Shown here in pieces: positions 1 through 12,300 of a stretch of DNA of 64,000 nt. Within the stretch, counting starts at the first letter, position 1. Every line of letters begins with the position of its first letter. A program made the translations under genes and the position numbers. The DNA comes from Chrysomallon squamiferum (taxonomy: Eukaryota > Mollusca > Gastropoda > Neomphalida > Peltospiridae): NCBI GenBank assembly GCA_012295275.1, contig CM022665.1, positions 26,773,946 through 26,837,945 of the forward strand, given 5' to 3'. The notes under the pieces are model-generated. The model was not told the DNA's origin, did not search any database, and worked only from the letters and a program-made list of their open reading frames with translations.

Positions 1-1351
1 TATCTTGCTCCAGTAAACAGTAACAAAACAGTTCTTATGTATCCCCCTTATGATCTTCATATATTGTTTCTTTTTTTTTTCTCATTTATTTCCACTAAAA
101 AGTAGGCTAATTACTGCATACATTACCAGAGCTCTTTATTCTTAGTTACCTGTTTATTTACAAATACAATTTCTCTAAACAGTTTCTCTAAATTAACCAC
201 AAACATATTTTTATACTTCTAAGCAGTGTTTGTATAATCCAGAAAAAGATAATTTAAAAAAAAGAAAAATGTTTCCTAATGTAAAAAATAGCTATTATTG
301 GTAGTCTGAAAATGCTTTTGTATTTATAATGACAATCTGACATAACTGATAATCATCAGGTTGTTGTTCTTAAACGTATTGACGTCATTTTAACATGACT
401 GCATGCTATAATGATATTAAATACACTGAATATCAGTTGTTGTTCAGTGTCTCAGGTAACACAAAAGTAGACCTGGCTAATCTAAATGAAGTACTGTTGT
501 AGGGGACACTTTTTATAATAACTGGCCTTAACTGATATTGTGTATGTATGGTCATGTCTAATTGTGAAGACCGCCCAGGGGATGTCAATAGGCTTAACCT
601 TTTAATAGAAGTAGTATTGTTTTTGTTGGAAAAAAAATATTGCTTATATCTTAAACAATAACTGCCCTGAATATATTTGATTATATTCTTTATAACGTGT
701 TGAGTAGTATTTTCTCAAATATTACAAGTTTAAGACTTCTTACATTATATAACTTTTTTCATTTAAATCTCTCTTAATATATTACATTCTTATAATGACT
801 GTAATGGTTGTAGATAATAATTAAAATTAAAAAACCAAAAACTATTAGGAATTGTTTAGACAGTTTGATGCTTTAAACAAAATGAGTGATTATAAAAACT
901 TGTTACTGGGCACGCGCTCACACACACACACTGGAGTAGATCAGTTTTATTTATTTTTAATATAGCACATGGTTAGTCAGAATAAAGTACAACTCATGAT
1001 AGTTTGACAACATTTTAGGATTATCCAAACAGCTTAAAAATCAGATCAGAAGTTTTTGTAACCTGACAGAAAAACAGATTCAAAATGTTTTCAGTAAAAA
1101 ACAGATTAATTTGTAAATGGTGCGGTCAGTTCCACATTTCTTATTTACTTGTACTTTAGTGTTGAAAACATGAGACTGATACTAATGTCTTCAGTGTATC
1201 AAATCAAACTGATATCCGGTAATTCGAAAAACTCCATTAACTAATTATTTAAAGTATGTATGTGGACAAATGGTAAATTAATGTGTTTTAACTAAGGTAT
1301 TGATTTGAACACTGACAATTATTCTAAACTTTTTATTTTTGTTTTAATCAG
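1..1351 (+). other. Probable last intron of an unidentified upstream gene
   Basis: AT-rich sequence with no recognisable coding exon. It ends in a pyrimidine-rich acceptor (about 1330..1351, ending TTTTAATCAG), so I read it as intron of the gene whose last exon starts at 1352. It contains a perfect palindromic CRE octamer (TGACGTCA) at 380..387 and a short CA repeat near 914..931. Nothing else stands out. Confidence 0.3.
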
Positions 1352-1435
1352 GGATTTAGTGCAGAAGTAAACCAGATGGAATATGTCAGTGGGCCAACAA
1401 TCTTGAATGACCTCCTTCACCTGTATCAAACCTAA
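1352..1435 (+). CDS. Putative terminal coding exon of an unidentified upstream gene
   Basis: A good acceptor (T-rich tract ending TTTTAATCAG) is followed by 27 sense codons and TAA. The other two frames hit stops within six codons. The peptide contains VNQMEYVSGPTILNDLLHLY, which is not low complexity and has normal codon use. The base composition is clearly less AT-rich than its surroundings. AATAAA signals follow at 1595 and 1656. I do not recognise the protein. If this is a real gene end on the + strand, the missing first exon of HIF-alpha should lie between about 1660 and 4216, unless the two genes are nested. The alternative is a chance open stretch, which the composition and acceptor make less likely. 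Confidence 0.45.
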   Translation, partial: GFSAEVNQMEYVSGPTILNDLLHLYQT

Positions 1436-1594
1436 AACTTTCCGTGATTAGGATATTATGTAGCAAGATTTCTCTGATATATTACTTACATATTCCAGAA
1501 TTTGGCTCTACTATTGAAAGGCTTAAGCTAATATACTGTTATAATTAATGTTTAAAATTCTTATCCTCAATGATAGTGAATAACTCCTGTTACA

Positions 1595-1661
1595 AATAAA
1601 TATTAGTGTCAAAATATACATCAACATTATAGATATATTTATTTGTTTATTTTTTAATAAA
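1595..1661 (+). terminator. Candidate polyadenylation signals of the upstream gene
   Basis: AATAAA hexamers at 1595..1600 and 1656..1661 lie 160 and 221 bases after the TAA at 1433..1435. The position suits a short 3'UTR. AATAAA is common by chance in DNA this AT-rich, so the call rests on position. Confidence 0.3.
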
Positions 1662-2231
1662 AGTTAATATTGTTTAATGCAAATGTTAAATTATATAAAA
1701 ATAAACTTTATCTTCCTTTTAGTTTGAAGGTTTAATAATGTAAGTTATTCTTTCATGTAAATATTTGTCTTTTTCTTCATCAGTTCATTTAGCAAAACAA
1801 TTTTGTGAATAATGTATAATATACACAGTATTTAATATTATACACTGACTTCTAACCATTTTATCAGTGAGATTACAAAGAAATGCATACTTTTATGTAG
1901 TAATTATAATGCAGTTTATAAACTAACTATTTTTGACTCATTTCAAAAATGACCAAGGGAAAATATGTTGGGTAAACCATAAACACAAAAATGGTGATTG
2001 TTGGCATACCGATATACATACAGATCATAGATGGATTAAATATTCTAGTACTGACAAAGTATTCTTACTCATTTTATAGTTGATTTTCTCTTTTTTATTT
2101 TTTTATTTATTATTATTTTTTTTTTTTGTCTCATTATGCATAAAATATATTTTTAAATTAAAATATTGGTTTTATATGAAATTCATGAATGATTTCAATT
2201 TAAATAATTTTTTTTTTTTTTGTAAGTAAAA

Positions 2232-2233
2232 CA

Positions 2234-2266
<33 letters not shown>
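2232..2266. repeat. Poly(T) run
   Basis: An uninterrupted T run of about 27 bases follows a second T run at about 2208..2221, then A-rich sequence. It is a plain homopolymer tract. Confidence 0.9.
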
Positions 2267-2271
<5 letters not shown>

Positions 2272-2379
2272 CCAAAACAAACAAAAAATCAAAAGAAATA
2301 AAATGTATTTAAAAATAAAAATCTTAATGTGATACATTTGCTCAGCACAGAACATATATAGCTTCAAAAGAAATTGTTT

Positions 2380-3400
2380 TTAAAAATATAATTAGAAAAT
2401 AGGGAACCAGCTTTATTAATGTTTATCTTCATGTTATCTTAGGATCTGAAATAGACATGAAAAAATATTGTGTTGTTTGAAAAAGAAAACAAAAAAGAAA
2501 AAGTTTTAAAAAATGTAATTACAAAATACTAGAGGTAGCCAACTTTGAAAAAAAAGTAAAAATTTATTAATATATTTATCTTCATTACATCTTTGGATTT
2601 GAAACAGGTATGAAAAAAAGTGATAATATTGTATAGTTTAAGTTATATTATTTAAAAAAAAAAAATGTAATTAGAAGATATTTGAGAGAATCAGTTTAAA
2701 ATACATAATAATGTATTTATCCTCATAGCATTTGAAAAAAGTGATAAAATTATTTAGTTTCAAAATAAATTATTTTATTTATAATAATAATAATAATAAT
2801 AATAAAAAACTTGAGAGAACCAACTTTAAAAACATAAAAAGAAAGAAAAAATTATATGGTTATCATCATGATGTCTTAGAATTTGATATAGGTATTAAAA
2901 GGAAAGAAATAGATAACATGTTGTTTCAAAATAAATTATTTAAAAATTACCTGCAAAAAGCAATTAATTTTTTTTTAAAAATACAATTTATGAATGTATT
3001 TATCTTCATAATATCTTAGGATGTGAAAACTGTATTAAAAAAGGTGATAACATAGATTTCCACCCCCCCCCCCACAAAAAAAAAATCTAATTAGAAAGTA
3101 TTTGAAAGAATCAACTTAATTAAAAGCAAGCAAATAAAAAAAAAAAAAATGTTTATATTTGTGTTGCCTTATGTTCTGAAATAGGTATGAAAAAATGATA
3201 ACAAATTATGTGGTTTCAAAAATAAATAAACAAATTTATTTATATGTTTATTTTCATGATGTCTAAGGATCTGATATGGGCATGAAAAAGTAATAACAGA
3301 TAGTTTCAAAATAAATTGTTTTTTGAAAATCTAATTAGAAAATATTTGAGAGAATCAACTTTATATATAAATACATTTATCTCAGTAAAGTCTTATTAAA
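2380..3400 (+). repeat. Diverged tandem array, unit about 140 bp, about eight copies
   Basis: The same phrase order recurs: an AATTAGAAAATATTTGAGAGAA-like stretch, an ACCAACTTTA-like stretch, TTTATCTTCAT, then ATCTTAGGAT..GAAATAGGTATGAAAAA, and GTTTCAAAATAAATT. The TTTATCTTCAT element (or a close variant) sits at about 2422, 2575, 2716, 2860, 2999, 3152, 3247 and 3376. Steps are mostly 139..153 bases, with one short unit of about 95. Copies differ by many substitutions and by small A/T-run indels, so the array is old. The open frame through part of it (2732..3019) is repeat sequence, not a gene. Confidence 0.8.
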
Positions 3401-4216
3401 CTGTTATGAGAGGGAAAATATGGTAAATTAAATTTCAGAATATTTTGAGATAAGAATATAAAACATTTTTACTAATGTGGTTTTCAGAATAACAGAAAAA
3501 ACAAAAACAAGTACAAACATTAGTAGAAAATATGTTATCAGGCAGCATAATGCAAGTTATTACAGGAAGTCTGGACTGTTTATCAAACATCAGTGGCATG
3601 AATCCCGAGTGAAGCTTTTTCCAGCTATGGAGATTAGCTGATCTTGTGTGCATGTGTTGATGTAAGATATTAACAATGTAAATTTTCTCTTTGAAAGAAA
3701 AGCCCTACTTTACAGTGGTACTTTCTGTCTATTTTAAATTTTCAGAAAGAATTAATTTTGTTTTTAAAAAAATAGAAAAAGGGGAGGGTGTGAATGTGGT
3801 TACAATCATGCTATGTAATGCACAGATAATTATAGTGATTAGATAGCTTATGGCTCATATCAGTTAAACAAAAATACATTGAATACAAGTTCAGTGACAT
3901 CAAGATTAAAACAGTAAAATGAAATCTCAATTTTTTTTTTTAGAAACCAGGTTATTTAACAGTGGTATTGAATTTTTTCTTATTTTTTATTAGTAATACA
4001 TTATCTCTGCATTAACAACATTTATGAAAATAACATTTGATGTTTACAATACTGCTTGAGATAATTTCATAATAATCAAATTGTTTATGAAATTTGAAAG
4101 TAAAGATATGACATAATAACACCATAGGTAATATATGAATGAATGTCTTACACCTTGAGTCACCATCTTTTCTGGAACACATTATTTTTATTACATTTTT
4201 GTTGTTTTGTTTTCAG
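3401..4216 (+). other. 5' flank or intron 1 of HIF-alpha
   Basis: AT-rich sequence before the bHLH exon, ending in a strong acceptor (TTGTTTTGTTTTCAG). The exon at 4217 needs two bases from an upstream exon. I searched here for an ATG-bearing first exon with a matching donor phase and found none that convinces. The slightly richer patch at 3540..3660 has short open stretches only. Confidence 0.5.
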
Positions 4217-4416
4217 AAACAGTGACAAACGGAAGGAAAAGTCCCGTGATGCTGCACGCTGTCGAAGGAGTAAAGAATCGGAAGTCTTTTATGAGCTGGC
4301 TCATAACCTTCCCCTTCCAGTTGGTATCTGCAGCCAACTGGACAAGGCGTCCATCATGAGACTGTCCATCAGCTACCTGAAGCTGAACCAGATACTGGAT
4401 AAAGATGGATATAGAG
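4217..4416 (+). CDS. HIF1A: HIF-alpha exon: bHLH DNA-binding and dimerisation region
   Basis: The acceptor is TTTTCAG and the donor is AG/GTACAC. The exon starts with the third base of a codon and ends with the first base of a Glu codon. The basic region reads [18 protein letters not shown], followed by helix 1 ([12 protein letters not shown]), a loop, and helix 2 ([16 protein letters not shown]). This is nearly identical to the vertebrate HIF-alpha basic region, which contacts the RCGTG core as a dimer with ARNT. The human HIF-1 alpha Ser in AARSRR is Cys here (codon 4260..4262), as in HIF-2 alpha. Antisense open frames over this exon are shadows. Confidence 0.96.
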
Positions 4417-6514
4417 GTACACTTTAGTTTGATTTTTATACATTTGTTGTTTTGCAAACAAATACCAAAAAGAATCAGTTGCTGAAATGTTAAATCTAAA
4501 GGTATTTTGATTAATATAAAACAGCATGTCCATATTCTCTGACCAACAAGAATTCCTTACAAATTTTAATCCATTTATGAATATTCAGGAAATTACTTGC
4601 AGATATTTTCAAAATAAACTCTTGAATTCTCTGAATAACATATAAAAGTCTTACCAGGATGTTGTCCCTGATTTTTTATAATTTTATGGTACAAAGCTTC
4701 TGTTTAGTTCTGTAATCTTGTGCTATTTAATAAAATAGTAAAAATTAATCTAAATATTTCATTTAACAAATATTTCAAGAAGATAAAAACTACATCATTT
4801 TTGGGCCATTAAGCTTATAGTTAATCCAACATTAAGTATAAAAAAGAACCTATTCTAAGTGTTCCTTCATCTGATGAAAATGTTTGAATCACATAAACAT
4901 ACATTTACATTTTATGTTACAAAAAGGTCAAGGATGGATGGATTTACTTGTATATGCTTCTTTGATTTTTATAACTGCATAAAAATATGTTTTCAAAGGT
5001 ATGAAATTGAGGTAGTTATATAGACAACTGTGATTTATAGTCTGTTTGGGAGTCAAAAAATAGAAATCACCATAGGGATCTGATAGGGTGAGTTTTAAGT
5101 TACCATGGTGTCATGTTTTTATTATTTCTGGTATTATTATACATAAAGTAAGTACTTGATGCTGCCACTTCACAGATGGTTAAGGACATAAAAATGTACC
5201 TGTAAAACCTACATGATTCTTTAGGGTTATTTCAGTTGGAAGTTTTGAAATTTTAAAATGAACTTAATTTGACATTTAATCACTTGTTTAAAACAAAACA
5301 TGAAAGAAAATACCATATCAAAGACAAAATGTTGTATAACATAAAATAACTTACTTATAAATATACCATTTCTTTTTCACTGTTTTAATCTAGAGAGTAG
5401 TGTACATAATCAAATTTAGTGAAGAGAAGTTGAAATTAAATTAATTTTTTTCAGTACATAGTGTTCAAAATACTTATTGTTTTTGTCATTTAATTAGAAA
5501 AAAATAAATTGGACAAGTTTTGAAATTTTTGTTTGGTGCAAATATGTATGTCAGGCAATGAACTTGGTGGATTAGGTATGTTTGCATGTTTGGTGTGATA
5601 AAACTCCAGACTGTCTGATAGGTAGATAATAAAGATCTCCCAAGTATACTTGCATGTCAGATAAGCATTGAACTTAGATAATCTCTCCAAGTTAGCTATT
5701 GTGCCAAATTCACTTAACAAGATGTAAATAGAAAAAACCCAAAAAACAAACTTCAGTAAACTACAATAAATACATAACAGGGATTTAGTGTTAAACAAAA
5801 TTCTTCATAATTATCTTTAAAGAAATTAAATATGTTTTATTTATTTTGTGTAACTGGTTGTTGCAGAACACAACTTTGGATTTGTAATAGTTCATACAGT
5901 TTGCAAGACAAAAAATTTTACATCCAAATTTAACTAACAATCTCTCATTTCCAGAATGATAAGAAACTTAGAATAATTTTTATTATTATTATTTTTTTTT
6001 TTTCTATCTCTGTATTGTTAGTTACAAAAAACATTTATTTCAAAAATGCTAAATGGCAAGGAGTATCATTATTTTCATATTTATGGCTTGATAAGGTTAA
6101 GTATTCCTTCTAAAGACACTCCAGGCAGTCACATAATTATCTCTGTGAAAACAAAATGATGACCTAAGTGTGCTTTTTCATTATAACCCCCCCACTAAAA
6201 AAAAAAACCCAAACATGTTTTGTTATTTATTATTACTATCAATTTCATTGATATTTTTAAAGTAATAAAGTTGAGGACTTGGATCATATGGTGTCTGAAA
6301 TAATCTGTGTTTGTCTGAAACCCATTTAGACTTGTACCAGACAAATTGTTCTTTTCTCAGACAGGCATCACTTAAACATTGAAGTATTTACACTCATGGT
6401 TGAAGTACTAAACTAACTTGACTCTGCAGTGTTGCAAAAACATGTACAATATGTGTGAGACTGTTTAAAGTCATTATGCTCAAGAAGAAAACTACTCTCA
6501 TGAATTTGTGAAAA

Positions 6515-6554
<40 letters not shown>

Positions 6555-7003
6555 GCTCAGCAGTTTTGTGGATTCTTTTAAAATAGGACAGGTTGCGGTG
6601 TAATATTTGTATAGTCATATTTTTTCTTTTCTTTCTCTTTTTAAAAGTATAGAATGAGATAACTGATAAAAACATATATCAGCTTGCTATCTAGATGAGT
6701 GTTCTTATTGCTTGTTATTCTCTAGTTGTTCTTCTTCGTTGGGTAACTTTACAAGATCAAAAACCTTTAATTCTAGAGCTTTCCTTAGGTCAGGACGGTT
6801 ACCCAATGATTATGAGATTTAAGTTAGATAGGTTTGATAATTTGTGTGATGCAGCTAAATTACAGACACGCATGACAGCTTGTATTAACATTATTTGGGC
6901 TATTCAATATCTTCTTCATGTTTTTATCAGATCATGTGATTGTATTATTTTCTTGTTTTGCATGGTTATGTATATCACATACTACATATATTAGGAGTCA
7001 GTT

Positions 7004-7045
<42 letters not shown>

Positions 7046-8006
7046 GTGTGTGTGTGTCTGTGTGTGTGTGTCTATTTGTGTGTGTGTGTTACTTGCACTT
7101 TTTAAAAATATATATTTCTTAAAACCTTTTTCTTTTTCTTAAATCTTCATATTAACCTTAGTAGATCTTTTACTGTGTACATGAAGAATCATTAACATAT
7201 ATAGGTTAATGATTTTTTAATGAAAGTATTGATAATTATCATTCTGTTTTTCTGCCATTTCCAAAAAAGAACAAAACAAACAAATAAAAACAACAACCAA
7301 AAAACCCTAGAAAAGACAAAATAAACTATAGAACTGACATATGTAAATAGAATACAATTTTTCCTATTAACATGTTCACTATTTAATGGATATTTTTTTT
7401 CTTTCTTTAGATGTCATGTCTCTCAGTTTTAGATTTCTAATGGTTGATTAATAAAGTAATTGTTTTATGACCATTATTTGAATTAGTTTAACGTCTTTTT
7501 TTCTGTAAGGATGATCATGAACTACTTTGACTCTGAAACTGATACAGGTTTTAAAAAACAACAACCAAAAAAACCAACAAAAAACAGCTATTTCAGGAAC
7601 TAATGTAATATAGAACACCTGCATTGCAACATAATGCCAGTTACTTAACAATCTGAAAGAACAGTACCCTAAATTAAGCTATGTGTATTGTGATAGAACA
7701 GCAACAATTTGTTGGTTTCTTCACAATTTGTTCTTCTTTTTATCAAAGTGACACTAACATATAATTGTATCAATCTGTAATCCCGTATGTATCAGTTTAG
7801 GGTGTATCCTGAAAGCAGCAGAATCATTTACACAAACAAAAATACTCTGACACACATGAAACTGCTAAGAATTTTTGTTGTTGTTGTTGTTATTTTGGGT
7901 TTGTTTGTTGCCTTTTGTTGTTATTTTTTTATGTTTTAAAGTTACCTAAATTGTTTGTTGTTCTTTTTATATTTATGCCATTATAAACCAGAATGAGAAC
8001 AATGCA

Positions 8007-8051
<45 letters not shown>

Positions 8052-8477
8052 ATAAAGTACATCCATGACACCATATAATAATTATTCATTTGTTCATTTA
8101 AATCTGTTAAATGGACAGTGTTGTAATGCACAGGCATGTGGGCAGTTTCAGCATTCTCCTGTAGCGAGGGTAATAAAAGGTTTGTTGTTTAAAATACTTT
8201 CATCATAGGGTGTTTTGTACGATAAAATTTCATAATGGAAGATTTCAATAAATAAACTCATAATGCAGTTCATAAACAAAGAACAAAGAAAAAGAAAATT
8301 TAAGTAATTAATAGCAATAATTAGTTAAAATTTTAATTTTAAACATCAGAAAATGAATGCACATAGTTTTGAAAAAGCAGTACTAGTATGTAACAAATTA
8401 TATTTAATTTGAAACTCATCTTCATACTTGTAGATTTCCCAAATCTGTGTAAGTTATTTGTTATAAAAAAAAAAAAA

Positions 8478-8508
<31 letters not shown>

Positions 8509-9304
8509 GAAGAAGAAAAATGGTTTTAAGGATCAAACAATAGATTTCAATGTGCTGACTCATGTTTACTTCATTTTCTGACATTGTGATGGTCTGGTGA
8601 TTTTCTAATACATTATTGGTTATGACACATAATAACAGCCTTAGAAGCACAGATATTTCTCAAGAGAGTGAGAGAGAGAAAAAAAATCCCTCCATATTGT
8701 ATCTTGGGAACGTTTCAGGTATCAGATATCCATAGCCTTACCCTTAAAACAGTCTTAACAAGATCCGTGAACTTAATGTAACAGGATGAAAAGGAAATGT
8801 TTTTGCTAAACCAGTGGGTTAGTAATCAGTGTTATGCTAATTGCGTCACAGACTTAATACTTCCCAGCTTGAAAATAAATGTTCATGCACTGTACAAGTC
8901 TATAACTGGCATTTCTCACAGTCTGGTTATCCTAGTAAACACAATTTTCATCTTTCAAAATGTAAATTACGTCACAATTAAAATAAAATAATTTTGAAGC
9001 TTCTAGTTATTACAGAGATTATAGAGCAGCAGCAGCAGCAACAACAACAACAACAAAACAACAACAACAACAACAGCTGAATATTCATGTCTTGAAAAAC
9101 GAAATTTAATAAATACACAACTGAAATCAGCACTATAAACTGATGCTAAATAAAGTAATAATTCACAATAAATCATCTGAAGATTAATATGGGATGATGT
9201 TACTAGAAACCACTAAATTAACTGTTTTTGCCATATATTTTTGACAGCTTCACTGTTTATTTTTTGTTTTCATTTTGATTTTGATCGATTGATTTATTTA
9301 TTAG

Positions 9305-9355
<51 letters not shown>

Positions 9356-12300
9356 ATTTATATTTTAAAATACTTCGTTTACTGGATATTATTTATTCTT
9401 GATTCCATCTTTATCCATTTTCTTCTTTTTACAAATCATCATCATCATTGTGAAAAGAAGTAAAAATATCTTCTTTAATCCAATTTTGACCCAAATTTTC
9501 CTAATTTCACATGAAGATGTACATCCTGTTGGATGCGTTTTAGTCTAGATAATGGGTACAAAAATATGCCTTCAGTCTTTATGACAACTAATTATAGTTT
9601 ACCTACACTGTTTAGAATTGTTGTTGCCATGGTTATTTGAGGTAATTGTTTCCTGGATAAATTGATGTCTGGCCAACCTAACTGCTGGTGACGCCCCTGA
9701 TAGTTGTTAGGTACACATATAACAGTGGAAAAATAGAGACCATTGTGATCAGTACATGGACTATAATAACTTTATTATTTTTATCACTTATATCAAATGA
9801 TGGTTTTTTCTAGTCATATAATTTTATATCTGTTTCAATTTATTTAGCCTTCAGCACTGTAAATTTTATATCTGAGCTGGTCTGAAGTAATTATACATTA
9901 ATATTTTTACAAATGTTTTTAATATTTATGTTAGTGTTTAGACAGTTTATTATCTTCTGTACCAGTTATGTAATTTTTATACTAGTTTTTGATTAATTTG
10001 TTACTAAGAATTGTTTAAAAAATTTAGTATCTTGTCTGGATTAATAACATTTTTTATTTCTGATATTAGACAATGATTTTAGCCATATTTTTATTCATTA
10101 AAAGATCGCAATAATCACCATTTTGTCGTATTTACCTTTGTTTGACACCTAATAGCCAATATTTTTTGTGGGGGGCTGGGGTGATGTTAAACATTCGTTC
10201 TTTCATTAAAAGATTGTTTTTTGCAGCAGTTGTTTGGAATGATATTTGAACTTGCAATAACTATTATTTTTATCAATTATTTTGAAATGATGGGGTTTTG
10301 TCTATCTGGCTATGATGGTTTCCATCCCTGTTTTAATTAATTTGATGATTTGTATGTGGATAGGCCTGATGTAGTTTTACAAAAGCAACTTTGTATTTTT
10401 GACAGTGGTGTGTATTTTCTGACAGCACAATTTCAGGATATGTGTTAATATGACAATTACCTATGATGGCCTATCACTTACCAGAGGAAGTTATTACTAC
10501 ACAAAATGCCATTTTCTTGTACAAGATGATGAGAACATTTTACTTCACACAGTTAAAACAAGCTATGAAATGTGATTGCATAATGTTGTATTGTCTGGTA
10601 AACAAGTTAAACTGTATAATAGCTTTTTGTGTGTCTGTGTGTGTGTTTTTCTTTTTGGTTTTCTAAAATAACAAATTTGATTAGTTGTAATTAATATTAA
10701 TAACAGTGGTTAAGTTTTAGCTTGAGAACTAAACCATCTTTCTTGTTGATTTTTGTTTACATTTACTGATGTAAACTGTGTCTGAGACTGCTGTAAATTA
10801 ATTCAAATAATTATGTTGATAATTATTTAAAGATAAAAATAATAAAACTATTCAGATCTTTTTTAAATCAGAATCAATCATTTACAGAGGTATTGGAATA
10901 TGTTTAAATGTAGATGTTAAAGTTCATTTTATTTATTATTGTTATTAGTTTTGCAGTAAATGCATTTGAAGTAGTTGTTTGGAATGAAAATATTTTTGAT
11001 GTGAGTTTGATGATCATGGATGGCTTCTGTAATGTCATATCTTTTCCTAGTAACATATACATATGTGGTATATCACAAACACATATCATTTGAATACCTG
11101 ATTTCCTGGGTGCTTTTTAAAATTTAAACAATAATATACTTGTTTTTGAACAATTTTATTAGTGTGAGTGTGTGTGTTATTGTGTGTGTAGATATGTAAG
11201 TATGTGTTTCATATATATATATATATATACATATACACACACACATTACATTTTCAGTTCAAAATAAATAGATATCTAACTTTTGCAATTATTTTGAAAG
11301 GTAACAACTGCTTCTTTGGATACCAGAACATAATTATATTAAAAAACAACAACAATTTTATTTCTTAATTTTTCATTCAGACAACATTCTGGCAGTAAAT
11401 ACAAAAATCTTAGACTATAGACATGCTTCATCTGAGTAACAACAGATGATAAAGTATTTTTCATGCTGGAGTGTTGTTAAACATTCTTTTATCCATTCAA
11501 TCTGAAGTGTTGAATTGCAGTATTGTAAGCCATGACTATTGTATGTCAGGTATGAAATTTGGTGGTCTTGCGTTTTCCAAGCAGTTAGCATATTTTCAGC
11601 AGATTTCCTATGTAACTGTTTCCATTCATCTGTCTGTATATTGTTTTTGTTTATTAAGTTTTATATAAATTTGCCTTTTTTTTTTCTTCCTATTATTTTC
11701 TAAATTTAATTTAATTTGATTACTATTATTTATTATTATTATTATATTTGTGATATATGTAACACCCCAAAAAATGTTTTATGGGTTTACTCTTTCTCTT
11801 ACTTGAATATATCGGTTTCTTTTATTTATTTATATATTTTTTTTTCTTTTCTTTTCTTATCAGTTTATATTAGAGAACTATATTTTATCATTGTAAAGAA
11901 GATTAAACATCTTACTTTCTGTACAGTAATTATTTCATAGCAGTTCTGTGGAGATTGACAGTAATTGCATGGCCATATTTAGAAACTTATTAAACTAAGC
12001 TCAAGCAAAAAGATGTAATTACTGATAGAGATCGATCTTATTAGCAATCACAATAATATGTAGATTATAGTACATTCTATGACTTTTCCAATATTCTTTT
12101 TTTTTTTTTTTTTTGCGTGTGTGTCTTTTCAGGTTTTTAATCCATATTTGCTTCAGTTAATATATGTTAAATGAAAATACATTACTGTACAAAAGATTTA
12201 CATGTTTTTTATTTTTTTTATCATCATCTTCTTTTTCTTCATTAAATCCATAATTAAATAATTAGTCTTACCCAAACTTGTTATACTGTTAACATGATTT

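Noticed and set aside
1979-2060. Possible HIF first exon starting ATGGTGATTGTTGG
   Set aside because: It can reach a donor in the right phase, but the donor is weak. The peptide is hydrophobic, not the expected short basic N-terminus.
2732-3019. 95-codon open frame
   Set aside because: Runs through the diverged tandem array and a poly-Asn trinucleotide tract; AT-rich repeat, not coding.
3540-3665. Less AT-rich patch with ATGs as HIF first exon
   Set aside because: Every ATG frame meets a stop or a donor in the wrong phase.
4191-4457. Minus-strand open frame over the bHLH exon
   Set aside because: Antisense shadow of a well-supported exon, with no signal of its own.
5098-5116. X-box-like GTTACCATGG, with another GTTGCCATGG at about 9625
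   Set aside because: Only half of the RFX consensus matches, and both lie in a HIF intron far from a start site.
9025-9076. CAG/CAA tract as a poly-Gln exon
   Set aside because: No splice sites or coding flanks; the neighbouring HIF exons already join in phase.
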